DNA of 46,955 bases from Acidimicrobiia bacterium (lineage in GTDB: Bacteria; Acidobacteriota; Vicinamibacteria; Vicinamibacterales; UBA2999), in contig VFZH01000010.1 in assembly GCA_016871255.1 (NCBI GenBank), positions 1 through 46,955 of the forward strand, in the 5' to 3' direction. Both the position numbers and the translations under genes were made by a program. The notes beneath the pieces are model-generated. The model searched no databases, was not told the DNA's origin, and saw only the letters and a program-made list of their open reading frames with translations. This document shows, piece by piece, positions 7,646 through 16,462 of the stretch. How positions within the stretch are numbered: position 1 is the stretch's first letter; each line of letters starts with the position of its first letter.

Positions 7646-8805
7646 CGACTGCGGAGTCCGGAGCGGCGTCCGGTTGCCACGTCTGTGGCGGGCGCCTGGA
7701 GGTACAGGCCGGGTACGGCGAGCTGACACGTGTGACCTCGGACTGCAAGCCGTGGCCCGCGGGTGGAACGCTGGGTGCGTGTATTGCGTGCGGCCTGGTG
7801 CAGAAGGTGCTCGACGCCCGGTGGCGGGCCGAGATCGACCGCATCTACGACGCCTACACCATCTACTTCCAGGGCGGGGGCGCCGAGCAGGCCGTGTTCT
7901 CGCCGGCGGGGGAGGCGCTGCAGCGCTCGGAGCGGCTCGTGGGTGAACTGCACCGCCGCGGGCTGGCAGCGGAAGGCCGGGCCGTGGACGTCGGTTGCGG
8001 CAACGGCGCGTTTCTCGCCGCGCTGTCGCGGGCGATGCCCGGCTGGTCGCTCGTGGGGACGGAGCTGTCGGACAAGTATCGGGACCGGATCGAAGCGATC
8101 CCGCGCGTCGAGCGGCTCTATACGGGCCCGCTCGACGAGATTCCCGGGCAGTTCGACCTGGTGTCGATGATTCACGCGCTGGAGCACATCCCGCATCCGG
8201 TGGAACTGCTCCGCTCCGTGGCGGGGATACTCCGCCCGGGCGGGACTCTCTTCATCGAAGTGCCCGATGCGGTGCGGAACCCGTTCGACCTCGTGATCGC
8301 CGACCACGCGTCGCACTTCACGCCCGTGTCGCTGACGTCGCTCCTGGCGCGGGCGGGGTACGAGGTCGTCTCGGTCAGCAGCGAGTGGGTGCCAAAGGAG
8401 ATCAGCCTCGTGGCGCGCCCCGGTGGATCGGCCGCCGTGCCGGCAGGGCATGCGGAGGCCGGAGCGCTCGAGGGGCTGCAGTGGCTGCTCGGTGTGCGCG
8501 ACGCGGCGAGGGCCGTCAGGGACGCGCAGGGCGGCGGGGCGTTCGGACTGTTCGGCAGCTCGATTGCGGCCACGTGGCTGTCGGCGGAGCTGGCAGGCGC
8601 GGCGGCGTTCTTCGTGGACGAGGATCCGAGCCGCCGCGGGTCGCAGTTCGCCGGCCGGCCGATCCTGGCCCCCGATCAGGTCGCTCCAGGCTCGCGCGTG
8701 TTCATTGGCGTGGGTGGTGGGCTGGCGCCGAAGATCGCCGCGAGGCTGACGCGGGACCACCCGGCCGTGCGTTGGACAGCCGCGCCACCGGAGCCGCCTG
8801 CGTGA
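7642..8805 (+). CDS. Zinc-ribbon class I methyltransferase with C-terminal Rossmann-like domain
   Basis: The 387-residue protein has three parts. The first is a four-Cys N-terminal knuckle (C12, C15, C47, C50). The second is a class I methyltransferase core with AVDVGCGNGAFL (residues 114-125), LEHIPHP and GGTLFIEVPDA. The third is a C-terminal domain from about residue 290 with GLFGSSIAATWL and a FVDEDPSRRG motif. This layout is known from sugar C-methyltransferases of the TylCIII/NovU type, which act on 4-keto-6-deoxy sugar nucleotides. Here the third domain may instead resemble the sugar-binding domain of PglD-like proteins. The GTG start was chosen for its four-base overlap with the upstream stop. 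Confidence 0.8.
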   Translation: MTTAESGAASGCHVCGGRLEVQAGYGELTRVTSDCKPWPAGGTLGACIACGLVQKVLDARWRAEIDRIYDAYTIYFQGGGAEQAVFSPAGEALQRSERLVGELHRRGLAAEGRAVDVGCGNGAFLAALSRAMPGWSLVGTELSDKYRDRIEAIPRVERLYTGPLDEIPGQFDLVSMIHALEHIPHPVELLRSVAGILRPGGTLFIEVPDAVRNPFDLVIADHASHFTPVSLTSLLARAGYEVVSVSSEWVPKEISLVARPGGSAAVPAGHAEAGALEGLQWLLGVRDAARAVRDAQGGGAFGLFGSSIAATWLSAELAGAAAFFVDEDPSRRGSQFAGRPILAPDQVAPGSRVFIGVGGGLAPKIAARLTRDHPAVRWTAAPPEPPA

Positions 8806-8821
8806 GCGAGGCCGCCAGGGC

Positions 8822-10117
8822 ATGACGTCGGCGAATCCGTCCGGCCGGCGACGGGCGCTCGTGCTCCTGATGTTCGTGGCCCTGCTGGCCGTCTCGGCGC
8901 TGATCGGCGTTGGCGTGTTCGACGCGTGGGCGCGCTGGACCGATCCCGCCGCCGCGGATCTCTGGTGGAAGTACCCGGCCCGGCCGATCCTGATCTCGAA
9001 GTTCCCGTTCGTCATGGCCGACAGCGACACGCTGGTGCGGGGCCTGTACCCCCACGTGGAACAGGACGGGGAGGCGCCGTGGGAGTCGCGAGGCCGTCGG
9101 CCGGATGGCACCGAGTACCGCATCACCAGCAGCCGTTACGGCTTCTTCACGAAGCACCCGATCGACCGGTACCCCCCGAAGGGGTCCGGGGAGGTGCGCA
9201 TCATCGTCGTGGGCGGCAGTGGCGCGCAGGGGCACGGCGCCACGTCGTTCGATCGCACGTTCTACAGCGTGATGGAGCGGCAGCTGCAGGCGGCCGTTGC
9301 GCCAGCCGGGGGGACCGTCGAGATCATCAACCTGGCGATGGCCGGTGCCTTCGCCGCGCGCAATGCCGTCGTGATCGATCGCTACGGCCCGGCGCTCGAC
9401 CCGGACCTGATCCTCCTCTACAACGGGGCCAACGACATCGCCCAGTTCACGCAGGAAGCGAAGTGGATCGAGTACTGCGATGAGTACCGGACCGCGTTCA
9501 TCGATGCGACCTACGAGTACCCGGACGCGCTTCGGCCGTGGGCGGAGCGCCTGCCGTATCTGTTCAACGTGTACGGCTGGGGCCGCTGGTTGAAAGCGAC
9601 CTTCTACCGCGAGTACTACGACGACCGGGCGCTGCGGCAGTGCTGGAAGGACAACGGCTACCAGCCGGCCGCCGACGGCTCGTTCGACAGCCACACCACG
9701 TTCGACCAGGTGTCCTATCCCTCGTTCGTGCGGGCCGTGCAGTCGATCAAGCGCGGCACGTGCGGGTTGCCGATCGTCTGGGCCCTGCAGGCCGTCCACA
9801 CCGGAGAGAACGCGTTGTACGAGGGCTGGATCCGTCCCGGCATCTACGACGAGTTCTTTCACCGGGCCAGCCAGGAACTCGACGGCTACTACAACGACCG
9901 GTGGCGGTTCATCGACGTGAACCGGCTCGCCCGCGACCCGGCCCGCACGGACGTGGCGGACTACGTGGACACCTCCCTGGCGGTTCATCTCGACGACGCG
10001 GGTCACCAGGTCGTGGGCACGGTGCTCGCCGACGAGCTGGCGCCGCTGGTGCGGGACCTGGCCTCACGCCGACGGATGGCGTTCGCTGCGCGGTGTGCTG
10101 GTGTCAGTCCCGACTAG
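8822..10117 (+). CDS. Membrane-anchored SGNH/GDSL-family hydrolase
   Basis: The 431-residue protein begins with a short basic segment and one hydrophobic helix (about residues 12-32), which would tether it to the membrane with the catalytic domain probably outside. SGNH blocks are visible: block I as GGSGAQG with nucleophile S133, a glycine in NLAMAGAF, block III as NGANDI (N204, D205) and block V as DDAGH with D392 and H395. Such enzymes act as O-acetyl esterases, or as acyltransferases in some polysaccharide systems. In this cluster it may remove or add acyl groups on the exported glycan. It lies between a methyltransferase and a sulfotransferase. Confidence 0.8.
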   Translation: MTSANPSGRRRALVLLMFVALLAVSALIGVGVFDAWARWTDPAAADLWWKYPARPILISKFPFVMADSDTLVRGLYPHVEQDGEAPWESRGRRPDGTEYRITSSRYGFFTKHPIDRYPPKGSGEVRIIVVGGSGAQGHGATSFDRTFYSVMERQLQAAVAPAGGTVEIINLAMAGAFAARNAVVIDRYGPALDPDLILLYNGANDIAQFTQEAKWIEYCDEYRTAFIDATYEYPDALRPWAERLPYLFNVYGWGRWLKATFYREYYDDRALRQCWKDNGYQPAADGSFDSHTTFDQVSYPSFVRAVQSIKRGTCGLPIVWALQAVHTGENALYEGWIRPGIYDEFFHRASQELDGYYNDRWRFIDVNRLARDPARTDVADYVDTSLAVHLDDAGHQVVGTVLADELAPLVRDLASRRRMAFAARCAGVSPD

Positions 10118-10152
10118 GAGTCGCCCGCCAGCGCTGTTCCCCGCGGGCAGGG

Positions 10153-11721
10153 ATGGAGAGTCTTGTGGGAGCGGCTTCGATCGTGACTAGTACAGCGGGC
10201 TCGCCCGACGGTCGGCACACGGCGCTCTGGGAGACCGGTCCGCACACGTTGGCGCTGATCGACTGCCTCGGCCGGGTCGGGCTCCCGGTGTCCGTGATTC
10301 TGACGACGGATCAGCCACCGGGGGAGTTCAACGGTGTACCGGTGGTGAGGGCGGACGTTCCCGATCGTCCCGCTGTGTCCGGTCCCGTCGTGCTGGGCCA
10401 CATCGGGTCCGGCAAGAGCACGGCGGCAGTCATGGGCGCAGCGCGGAGCGCGTTGGGCAGGCGTCAGGCGATTCTGCACCCCTGTGTACTCGTCGATTCC
10501 TTTCGCCGGGCCTCCGATCGCTGGCTCGTGGCCGGACTGCCCGGCTCGGGCAACGTGGTGCTGCAGGCCCTCCTGCAGGCTGTGGTGCCGCACTGGCCGG
10601 TGTCGCCCGAGGGTGACCTCGACGACCTCATGGTCGCGCTGGCATCCGACTACGTCAACACCGTCACCGACGTCCTCCTGGCCGAGTTCGACGAGGCGGG
10701 ACGCGGTTCGTTCCTCAGGACGACCAGCCACCGCGATTTCGGCGCGGTCATGGTCAATCGTCCCGGTCACACGAACTTCGATGCGTGCTTCTACGGTCTC
10801 CCCCTGCGCGCGTCCGCGTGGCCGTCTCACTTCACGTCCAGCCACGAACCGGTTGGTGCAGAAGAGGTGACCTTCTACCGGTCTCGGGGGTACCGGGTGC
10901 TGCAGATTCTTCGGCACCCGCTCGACATCATCGTCTCGTGCGCAGCGAAGATCACCGAGGCTGGAGGGACGCGGGCGCCGGAGGTCCTGGTCGGGAACCT
11001 GGAATGGTTCGAGAGCATGGTGCACCCGATCGCAGACTACCTGGCAATGCTCGCCGGCGCGCGTGACCAGGTGTGCCTGGTGACCTACCGGCAGTTCCTC
11101 GCGGATCAGCTGGGCACGGCACGCCAGGTCTGTGAGGCGATCGGCATCCAGCTCACGGACAAGCAGCTCAGGTCCATCTGTCGGGGCGTACTGATGAAGC
11201 CGCTCTCGATCGCGCCGAAGGGGCACTTCTGGGCGCCCGGCGTGGGCAAGTGGCGGCGCTACCTGACCCGGGCGCACCTGGACGTCGTGCGGGCCTCGTC
11301 GCTGTGGGAGTTGACGCGCAGCTTCGGCTTCGAGATTGCCGGCGACCTTTCGGGGCCGGAGAGCCCCCTGGACCTCCCCCCTCTCAACTGGACGACGGTG
11401 GCGGCGCACGACCAGCGATTCAGCCTGATCATGGGCAAGAGGCCCGTCGTGCAGGCGGACGGGGTCGTCGTGACGAAGACGGACCAGGGCGTGCAGGCGA
11501 TCCTGGAGGTGGACCCCACCGGCGGCGAGGATCGGTTTGCGGCCGCAGCGAGCAGGGTCCTGCGTTCCGAGCTGTTTCGGGACCTGATAGCCTCCGCGCA
11601 TGCGGTCGTGTCCGAGGTCCCCAGCACATTGCCTGGTGTGCTCGATCGTTTCGGTCAGGATGCGGCATCCGTTCCGTCGGGCCCCGCGAGCGCGGCGCTT
11701 GTGAGGAGTACGCCCGCCTGA
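10153..11721 (+). CDS. Sulfotransferase with N-terminal Rossmann-like domain
   Basis: The 522-residue protein contains PAPS-dependent sulfotransferase motifs. The 5'-phosphosulfate loop is WLVAGLPGSGN (about residues 123-134), and the 3'-phosphate motif is ILRHPLDIIVS with R254 and S262 in the usual R-x7-S spacing. The first 110 residues form a separate domain with an ALWETGPHT start and an IL...VPVV pattern like the sugar-recognition domain of PglD-type proteins. That domain also contains GHIGSGKST (82-90), an exact match to the Walker A consensus. The enzyme probably sulfates a sugar hydroxyl. Start choice is uncertain: ATG 10153 is used here, and GTG 10165 is possible with GGAGAG ahead of it. 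Confidence 0.75.
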   Translation: MESLVGAASIVTSTAGSPDGRHTALWETGPHTLALIDCLGRVGLPVSVILTTDQPPGEFNGVPVVRADVPDRPAVSGPVVLGHIGSGKSTAAVMGAARSALGRRQAILHPCVLVDSFRRASDRWLVAGLPGSGNVVLQALLQAVVPHWPVSPEGDLDDLMVALASDYVNTVTDVLLAEFDEAGRGSFLRTTSHRDFGAVMVNRPGHTNFDACFYGLPLRASAWPSHFTSSHEPVGAEEVTFYRSRGYRVLQILRHPLDIIVSCAAKITEAGGTRAPEVLVGNLEWFESMVHPIADYLAMLAGARDQVCLVTYRQFLADQLGTARQVCEAIGIQLTDKQLRSICRGVLMKPLSIAPKGHFWAPGVGKWRRYLTRAHLDVVRASSLWELTRSFGFEIAGDLSGPESPLDLPPLNWTTVAAHDQRFSLIMGKRPVVQADGVVVTKTDQGVQAILEVDPTGGEDRFAAAASRVLRSELFRDLIASAHAVVSEVPSTLPGVLDRFGQDAASVPSGPASAALVRSTPA

Positions 11722-11728
11722 CGAACCC

Positions 11729-13159
11729 ATGAGCCGCAACGTGCCGGTGGGCGTCCACCTGACGCTCCAGGTGTGGGGTGAGGCCTACACCAGCCTCCTG
11801 CTGCAGCACTGCCTTCCGGCGCTCCTCTCGCCGGGGAACCTGCCGGCGCTGGCGGCCCGCTTTCCGTGCCGCCTCCACGTCTACACCACCGCCCGCGACG
11901 AGGCGCGCATCCGGTCGGCCGCGCTCTTCTCCGAGCTGGACCGACTGGCGACCGTGGCCTTCCACCGGGTCGAGTGGGATGCGGTGGACGACAAATATGC
12001 GGCGCTCACCAGCTGCAACGTTCGCGCCCTGGGGGAGGCGGGCGCTGCGGGTGCGCCGATCGTCTTCCTCGCACCGGATACGATCTGGGCCGACGGCTCC
12101 CTCGCCGCGGTGGCACGGGCGCTCGAGGCCGGCCGGCGCGCGGTGATGCAGACCGGCATCCGAGTCGTGGCGGGAACGGCGCTGCCCGTGATGCGTGAGC
12201 GCTTCCGCCCCGATGAGCGGGGGGTGGTCGTCGTGCCGCCGCGCGACCTGGTACGCATCGCGCTCGACCACATGCACGCGTACTACCGCGGATGGTTCTG
12301 GGACGCCGAACGTTTTAACCGCAATCCGGCGCAGTGCTACTGGCGTGTCGGTGACGAGGGGCTCGTGGCCCGCTGCTTCCACCTCCACCCCCTGATGCTG
12401 TATCCCGAGCACCCGATCGCATCGTTCGTCTCGACGCTCGATGACGACCTGCCGCTGCAGGCCATCGGGCGCTACGAGTCGATCCACGTCGTCGAGGACT
12501 CCGACGAGGTCTTCCACGTGGATCTTGCCGATGACACGTGGCGCGGCGGGTACAAGGAGCTGCCGGGTGGGTCGAGCGCGGCGCACCTGGCGCGATGGGC
12601 GCTGATCCGCACCAACCTCTATCACCGGCGGTTCCTCACGCACCGCATCCGGATCCACGACCGGGCGTGTTCCCCCGCCTGGGGGGCCGTGGAGGCCGCC
12701 TCTGACGTGGTGGTGCGCGACGTCGGGCGGCGCCTGGCCTGGCACGCGATCGGTCCGCGTGCGCGCGCCGCCCTTTTCGGGCTGACCCGGCGGCGCCTGG
12801 TCGAGGTCCTGCTGCGCCATCGACCCGGCACGCCTCTCGTCGTACCCGACAGGCCGTGGTGGTGGCGGCCCGCGCGGCGGGGGATCTCCTGGTTCGGCGC
12901 CGACGCCGCCGCGCGACTGGAACGTGCCCGCACCTCGGCCATCGACGCGGCCCTCGGTGCGTTGTTCGGCATCAACCTGGCCGCGCGCGCCCAGGGCCGG
13001 CGCCCGTCTGTCCGGAAGCCGTCCGCGCCCAGGTTCAAGCGCGTCCGGCGCAACCTCCGAGTGGCCGGGTCGCGGATCGCAGGCGCTGCGCACCGGCTGC
13101 GCCGCCGGATCACCCGCCGCCGTCGCCGGGCGATCAGGGCCGCCGGCAGGAGTCGTTAG
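11729..13159 (+). CDS. Predicted GT-A-like glycosyltransferase with Arg-rich C-terminal tail
   Basis: I do not recognise a named family, but the 476-residue protein looks like a nucleotide-diphosphosugar transferase. It has an N-terminal alternating beta/alpha domain (VHLTLQVWGEAYTS, then LHVYTT), followed by a strand ending in LAPDTIWADGS (residues 114-124). The D117 region sits where GT-A enzymes carry the metal-binding acidic motif. Many His and Trp residues follow in the acceptor half. The last 50 or so residues are strongly basic, with runs such as LRRRITRRRRR, and could bind phospholipid or nucleic acid. Its stop overlaps the GTG of the next gene by one base. Confidence 0.55.
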   Translation: MSRNVPVGVHLTLQVWGEAYTSLLLQHCLPALLSPGNLPALAARFPCRLHVYTTARDEARIRSAALFSELDRLATVAFHRVEWDAVDDKYAALTSCNVRALGEAGAAGAPIVFLAPDTIWADGSLAAVARALEAGRRAVMQTGIRVVAGTALPVMRERFRPDERGVVVVPPRDLVRIALDHMHAYYRGWFWDAERFNRNPAQCYWRVGDEGLVARCFHLHPLMLYPEHPIASFVSTLDDDLPLQAIGRYESIHVVEDSDEVFHVDLADDTWRGGYKELPGGSSAAHLARWALIRTNLYHRRFLTHRIRIHDRACSPAWGAVEAASDVVVRDVGRRLAWHAIGPRARAALFGLTRRRLVEVLLRHRPGTPLVVPDRPWWWRPARRGISWFGADAAARLERARTSAIDAALGALFGINLAARAQGRRPSVRKPSAPRFKRVRRNLRVAGSRIAGAAHRLRRRITRRRRRAIRAAGRSR

Positions 13160-14505
13160 TGGCGGAACAGGAACCGCTGGCACCGAACACGTTCCTCGTG
13201 CGGGCGGCGCCTTCGCTCCTGGTCTGCCGCCCCAACGGGCTGCAGTACGGCCACCTGGGCATGGAGGTAGTCATGGCGCTCGGGACGGCCCGCGAGGAAG
13301 GCTCGGCCGTGGCCTTCGTCAAGCCATCCCCGCTGGTCAATCCCGCGCTCATGGAGCTCGAAACCGATGCCGTCCGGATCGTGCGGCTCGGCAGCCTGGC
13401 CGACATCCGGTGGCGCATCTACTGGCGTGCGCGTGACCTGCGTGACTGGTGGCGCGATACGTGGTACGAGTTCCGGGAGTCGTGGGTCACCGAGCTGAAG
13501 CGGCTGCTCCGCGACGAAGCGCGGAACCCGGGGCACCCGGCGGGTCTGCGGCGTGCGCTCCGTCGCTGGAAGCAGCGGTTGTCGGGGTCCCGCGGCAAGC
13601 GTCCGATGACCCCCCGTCCCTACCTCTGGCGCCACGCCATCCGCGCCCCCGTGCCGGTGATCCTGCGAGCGGCGGTGGCCGAGTCCGCCCGGAGGCAGGC
13701 AGAGGCGGTGGGCATTCCTCCCGATGCGCCGATTGTCACCGTTCACGCGCGCGAGGCGGGGTTCAAGCGGGGCCGCGAGGTCCACGAGAAGCAGATCAAG
13801 GCGCTGTCCCGGCGCGACGACGGGACGAGGAACATCAGGATCGACAGTTACATCCCGGCAATCGACTACCTCGTGTCGCTCGGCTACACGGTCGTCCGCC
13901 TGGGCGATCCGTCCATGTGCCCGGTGTCACGGCCCGGCGTGGTCGACCTCGCGCTGGATCCGCGCCGGACGCCGGAGCTCGAGGTGTATTGTCTCCTCCG
14001 CAGCGAGTTCCTGCTCGCGGGGGAATCCGGTCCGGCCATCGTCACGCTGTTGACCAATACGCCGACGCTGACGCTCAATGCGACCGATCCGGTCAGCTCG
14101 TTTCCGATCCGCCCGGACTGGCTGTACACGGTCAAGCGGGTCATCGATCTCGACACCGGGATCCCGCTGACGCTCCGGGAGATGGCGTCCCCGCGGTACC
14201 TCGAGGCCGTGCGCGACACGGCGCGGTTCCGCTTCCTGTCGCATCCGCCGGAAGAAGTGCTGGAGGCCGTGCGCGAGATGCGGGCGTTTCTCGCGAACCG
14301 CGGCGTGGAGAGCGAGCGACAGGCCACGTACAAGGCGCTGGTGGCCAGGGCGGCAGAGGAGCTGTCGCCCCGCCTGCGCTACGTCCGCAAGTGGGCACCC
14401 GACAAGGGCGTGATGGGCGACGGCCGCGTCGCCTCGTTCTTCGTCGAGCGCTATCTGGATGATGCGACGCCGTCACGGGAGGCGGGCGAACCCCGCCGCC
14501 CCTGA
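13159..14505 (+). CDS. TIGR04372-like putative glycosyltransferase
   Basis: The 448-residue protein opens with the segment PNGLQYGHLGMEV and contains IVTVHAREAGF, a RNIRIDSYIPAIDYL stretch, TVVRLGDPSM and an LLAGESGPAIVTLL region. I associate this set with the putative glycosyltransferase family TIGR04372, which is found in O-antigen and capsule clusters. The C-terminal half looks like a GT-B nucleotide-binding domain. The substrate is unknown. The GTG start is shared with the upstream TAG by one base. Translation could also begin further upstream in the same frame, but that would lie inside the neighbouring gene. Confidence 0.65.
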   Translation: MAEQEPLAPNTFLVRAAPSLLVCRPNGLQYGHLGMEVVMALGTAREEGSAVAFVKPSPLVNPALMELETDAVRIVRLGSLADIRWRIYWRARDLRDWWRDTWYEFRESWVTELKRLLRDEARNPGHPAGLRRALRRWKQRLSGSRGKRPMTPRPYLWRHAIRAPVPVILRAAVAESARRQAEAVGIPPDAPIVTVHAREAGFKRGREVHEKQIKALSRRDDGTRNIRIDSYIPAIDYLVSLGYTVVRLGDPSMCPVSRPGVVDLALDPRRTPELEVYCLLRSEFLLAGESGPAIVTLLTNTPTLTLNATDPVSSFPIRPDWLYTVKRVIDLDTGIPLTLREMASPRYLEAVRDTARFRFLSHPPEEVLEAVREMRAFLANRGVESERQATYKALVARAAEELSPRLRYVRKWAPDKGVMGDGRVASFFVERYLDDATPSREAGEPRRP

Positions 14506-14508
14506 GAC

Positions 14509-16425
14509 GTGCCCGACCGGATGACGAACGTTCCCCCTCGATCGGCGAAGAGCGGTCCGACGCGCGTGCTCTGGGTGATGCAGCACGCTGGTTTCGTCCG
14601 CTACTTCGAGTCGGCGATCGAGGCGCTGGCCGCCGGCGGCCACCAGGTCCGCGTGGTGCTCGAAGAGCCGCGGAACAAGCTGGACGAGCGCACGGCTGCC
14701 GATGAGCTCGTGGCCCGGCTGCCGGGCGTGACGCTGGAAGACATGCCCCCGATCCCGGAGACGCGGAGCCGGGCGTACGCACAGGCGCTGCGCGCGATCC
14801 GGGACACGCTGCGATACCGCGGCCGGGAATATGACGCCGCTCCCGAGATGCGAGCCCGCTCCGAGCGGTTCGTGCCGGCGTCCGTACTGGGCCTCGTGCG
14901 GATCGTCGCCCTGGGAGGCCGCGCGGCCGTGTCACTGGGCGACCGGTTGTGCGCGGCCGTCGACCACGCGTTCCCGCCGCACCCGTTCTTCGCCCGGTTC
15001 CTCGAGGGGACCGGCGCGGATGTCGTCGTCGCCACGCCCAGTGTCAACTTCGGGTCGGATCAGAGTGACATCCTCCGTGCCGCCGCGGGTCTCGGGATGA
15101 GGACGGCAGCGGCGGTGCCCAGCTGGGACAACCTGACCACGAAGGGACGGCTGGCCTGGGTGCCCGACCGCGTCCTGGTGTGGAACGCGGCCCAGGTCGA
15201 GGAGGCTGTCACGCTGCACGGCGTGCCGCGAGAGCGGGTGGCACCCTGCGGGGCCCCGGTCTTCGACCACTGGTTCGACTGGGAGCCGTCGCGCGACCGC
15301 GAGGCGTTCTGCCGGGAGGTGGGGCTGGACCCGGCCCGTGCGTACGTGCTCTACCTCGGCTCGTCGCTGTTCCTGGCCCCGTACGAGTCGGAGTTCGTGG
15401 CCGAATGGGTGACCGAGCTGCGAGCGGCGCGCGACCCCGCGCTCGCGCGGGCCGGTGTGCTGATCCGGCCGCACCCGACCAACACGCAGCAGTGGAACAG
15501 CGCCGGGCTCGAGTTGTTTCCGGGCCTGGCGATCTGGCCCGCCAGACCCGGCAACCCGTCGACGCTCGCCTTCCGGCAGGACTTCTTCGACTCGCTGTTT
15601 CACGCCGCCGCCGTGGTCGGCGTGAACACCAGCGCGCAGATCGAAGCGGCGATCCTGCGACGCCCTGTGCTGGCCGCACCCGTGGTGGAGCAGACGCGGT
15701 TCGGTGCGCGCACACTGCACTTCGCGCATCTGGCGGGCGGTGGTGAGCCGATGGCGTGGACGGCGCCCGACTGGGAGACGCACTTCGAGCAGCTGAAGAC
15801 GGCGCTCGGCACACCCGGCGTCGCGGACCAGCGCAGCGACCGGTTCGTGGCGCGCTTCGTTCGTCCGCACGGCCGTGATCGGACGGCCGGATCCGTGGTG
15901 GCGGGGGCGCTGCTCGACCTGGCCGTGGCGCCACTGGCCGCGAACGCGTCCCCGACGCCGGCGGCCTGGTTCGTACGCGCTCTTGCGTGGGGCCCCGGCG
16001 CACCGCTCGTCTGGCTGTTCGCCCACCACACCATCCCGGCGTGGACCCTCGCGCTCAGAACGCTGTTTGCCGGCGTCGTTGGCGTGGCCGCGCCTGCTTA
16101 CCGAATCGTCGAGGCTGCGGGCGGATGGAAGGCGCAGGTACGTCGGCGCTGGCGGGATCGCCTCGTTCACCGCGCGGTGCGGCACCGCAGGACTCCCGGG
16201 CCTGGCGCGTCCGCCGGCCGGGCCGCGCGCCGGTCGTGGAGGGCCGTGTCGCGGCAGACGGAGCGGATGCCGAAGCGGATCGCGCGGGGGTGGCGAGTGG
16301 CCAGGCGGGAGTCGTCGAGGACGGCCAGTCGTGGCCTGAAACGGGTGCGTCGCGACAGCAGTCGCGTGGCCCGCGCGCTCGCGCGCCTCGGGGCGCGGCT
16401 GCTTCGCGCCAGGGCGGAACCGTGA
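14509..16425 (+). CDS. Family X GT-B-like protein, copy 1, with basic C-terminal extension
   Basis: This is the first of six related proteins in the window. It shares SWDNLTTKG, VWNAAQVEEAVTLHGVP, LIRPHP, FFDSLFHAAAVVGVNTSAQI and TLHFAHL with the later copies. The N-terminal pattern VLWVMQHAGFVRYFESAIEAL and the C-terminal NTSA.IE...RPV segment resemble the two domains of GT-B transferases. The extension after about residue 465 is peculiar to this copy: two hydrophobic stretches (roughly 485-540), then about 95 residues crowded with arginine. This could anchor the protein at the inner membrane. The start is GTG, with an ATG four codons later as an alternative. The 37-base gap to wzt is short. 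Confidence 0.65.
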   Translation: MPDRMTNVPPRSAKSGPTRVLWVMQHAGFVRYFESAIEALAAGGHQVRVVLEEPRNKLDERTAADELVARLPGVTLEDMPPIPETRSRAYAQALRAIRDTLRYRGREYDAAPEMRARSERFVPASVLGLVRIVALGGRAAVSLGDRLCAAVDHAFPPHPFFARFLEGTGADVVVATPSVNFGSDQSDILRAAAGLGMRTAAAVPSWDNLTTKGRLAWVPDRVLVWNAAQVEEAVTLHGVPRERVAPCGAPVFDHWFDWEPSRDREAFCREVGLDPARAYVLYLGSSLFLAPYESEFVAEWVTELRAARDPALARAGVLIRPHPTNTQQWNSAGLELFPGLAIWPARPGNPSTLAFRQDFFDSLFHAAAVVGVNTSAQIEAAILRRPVLAAPVVEQTRFGARTLHFAHLAGGGEPMAWTAPDWETHFEQLKTALGTPGVADQRSDRFVARFVRPHGRDRTAGSVVAGALLDLAVAPLAANASPTPAAWFVRALAWGPGAPLVWLFAHHTIPAWTLALRTLFAGVVGVAAPAYRIVEAAGGWKAQVRRRWRDRLVHRAVRHRRTPGPGASAGRAARRSWRAVSRQTERMPKRIARGWRVARRESSRTASRGLKRVRRDSSRVARALARLGARLLRARAEP

Positions 16426-16462
16426 TGGTCCGCCGGGACCTACGGTACAATCCTGCAGATTC

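Noticed and set aside
16423-16451. Possible promoter before wzt (TACAAT at 16446-16451)
   Set aside because: The -10 is good, but the hexamer at 17-base spacing is TGATGG and the start codon is only 11 bases away. The gene probably shares the upstream transcript.
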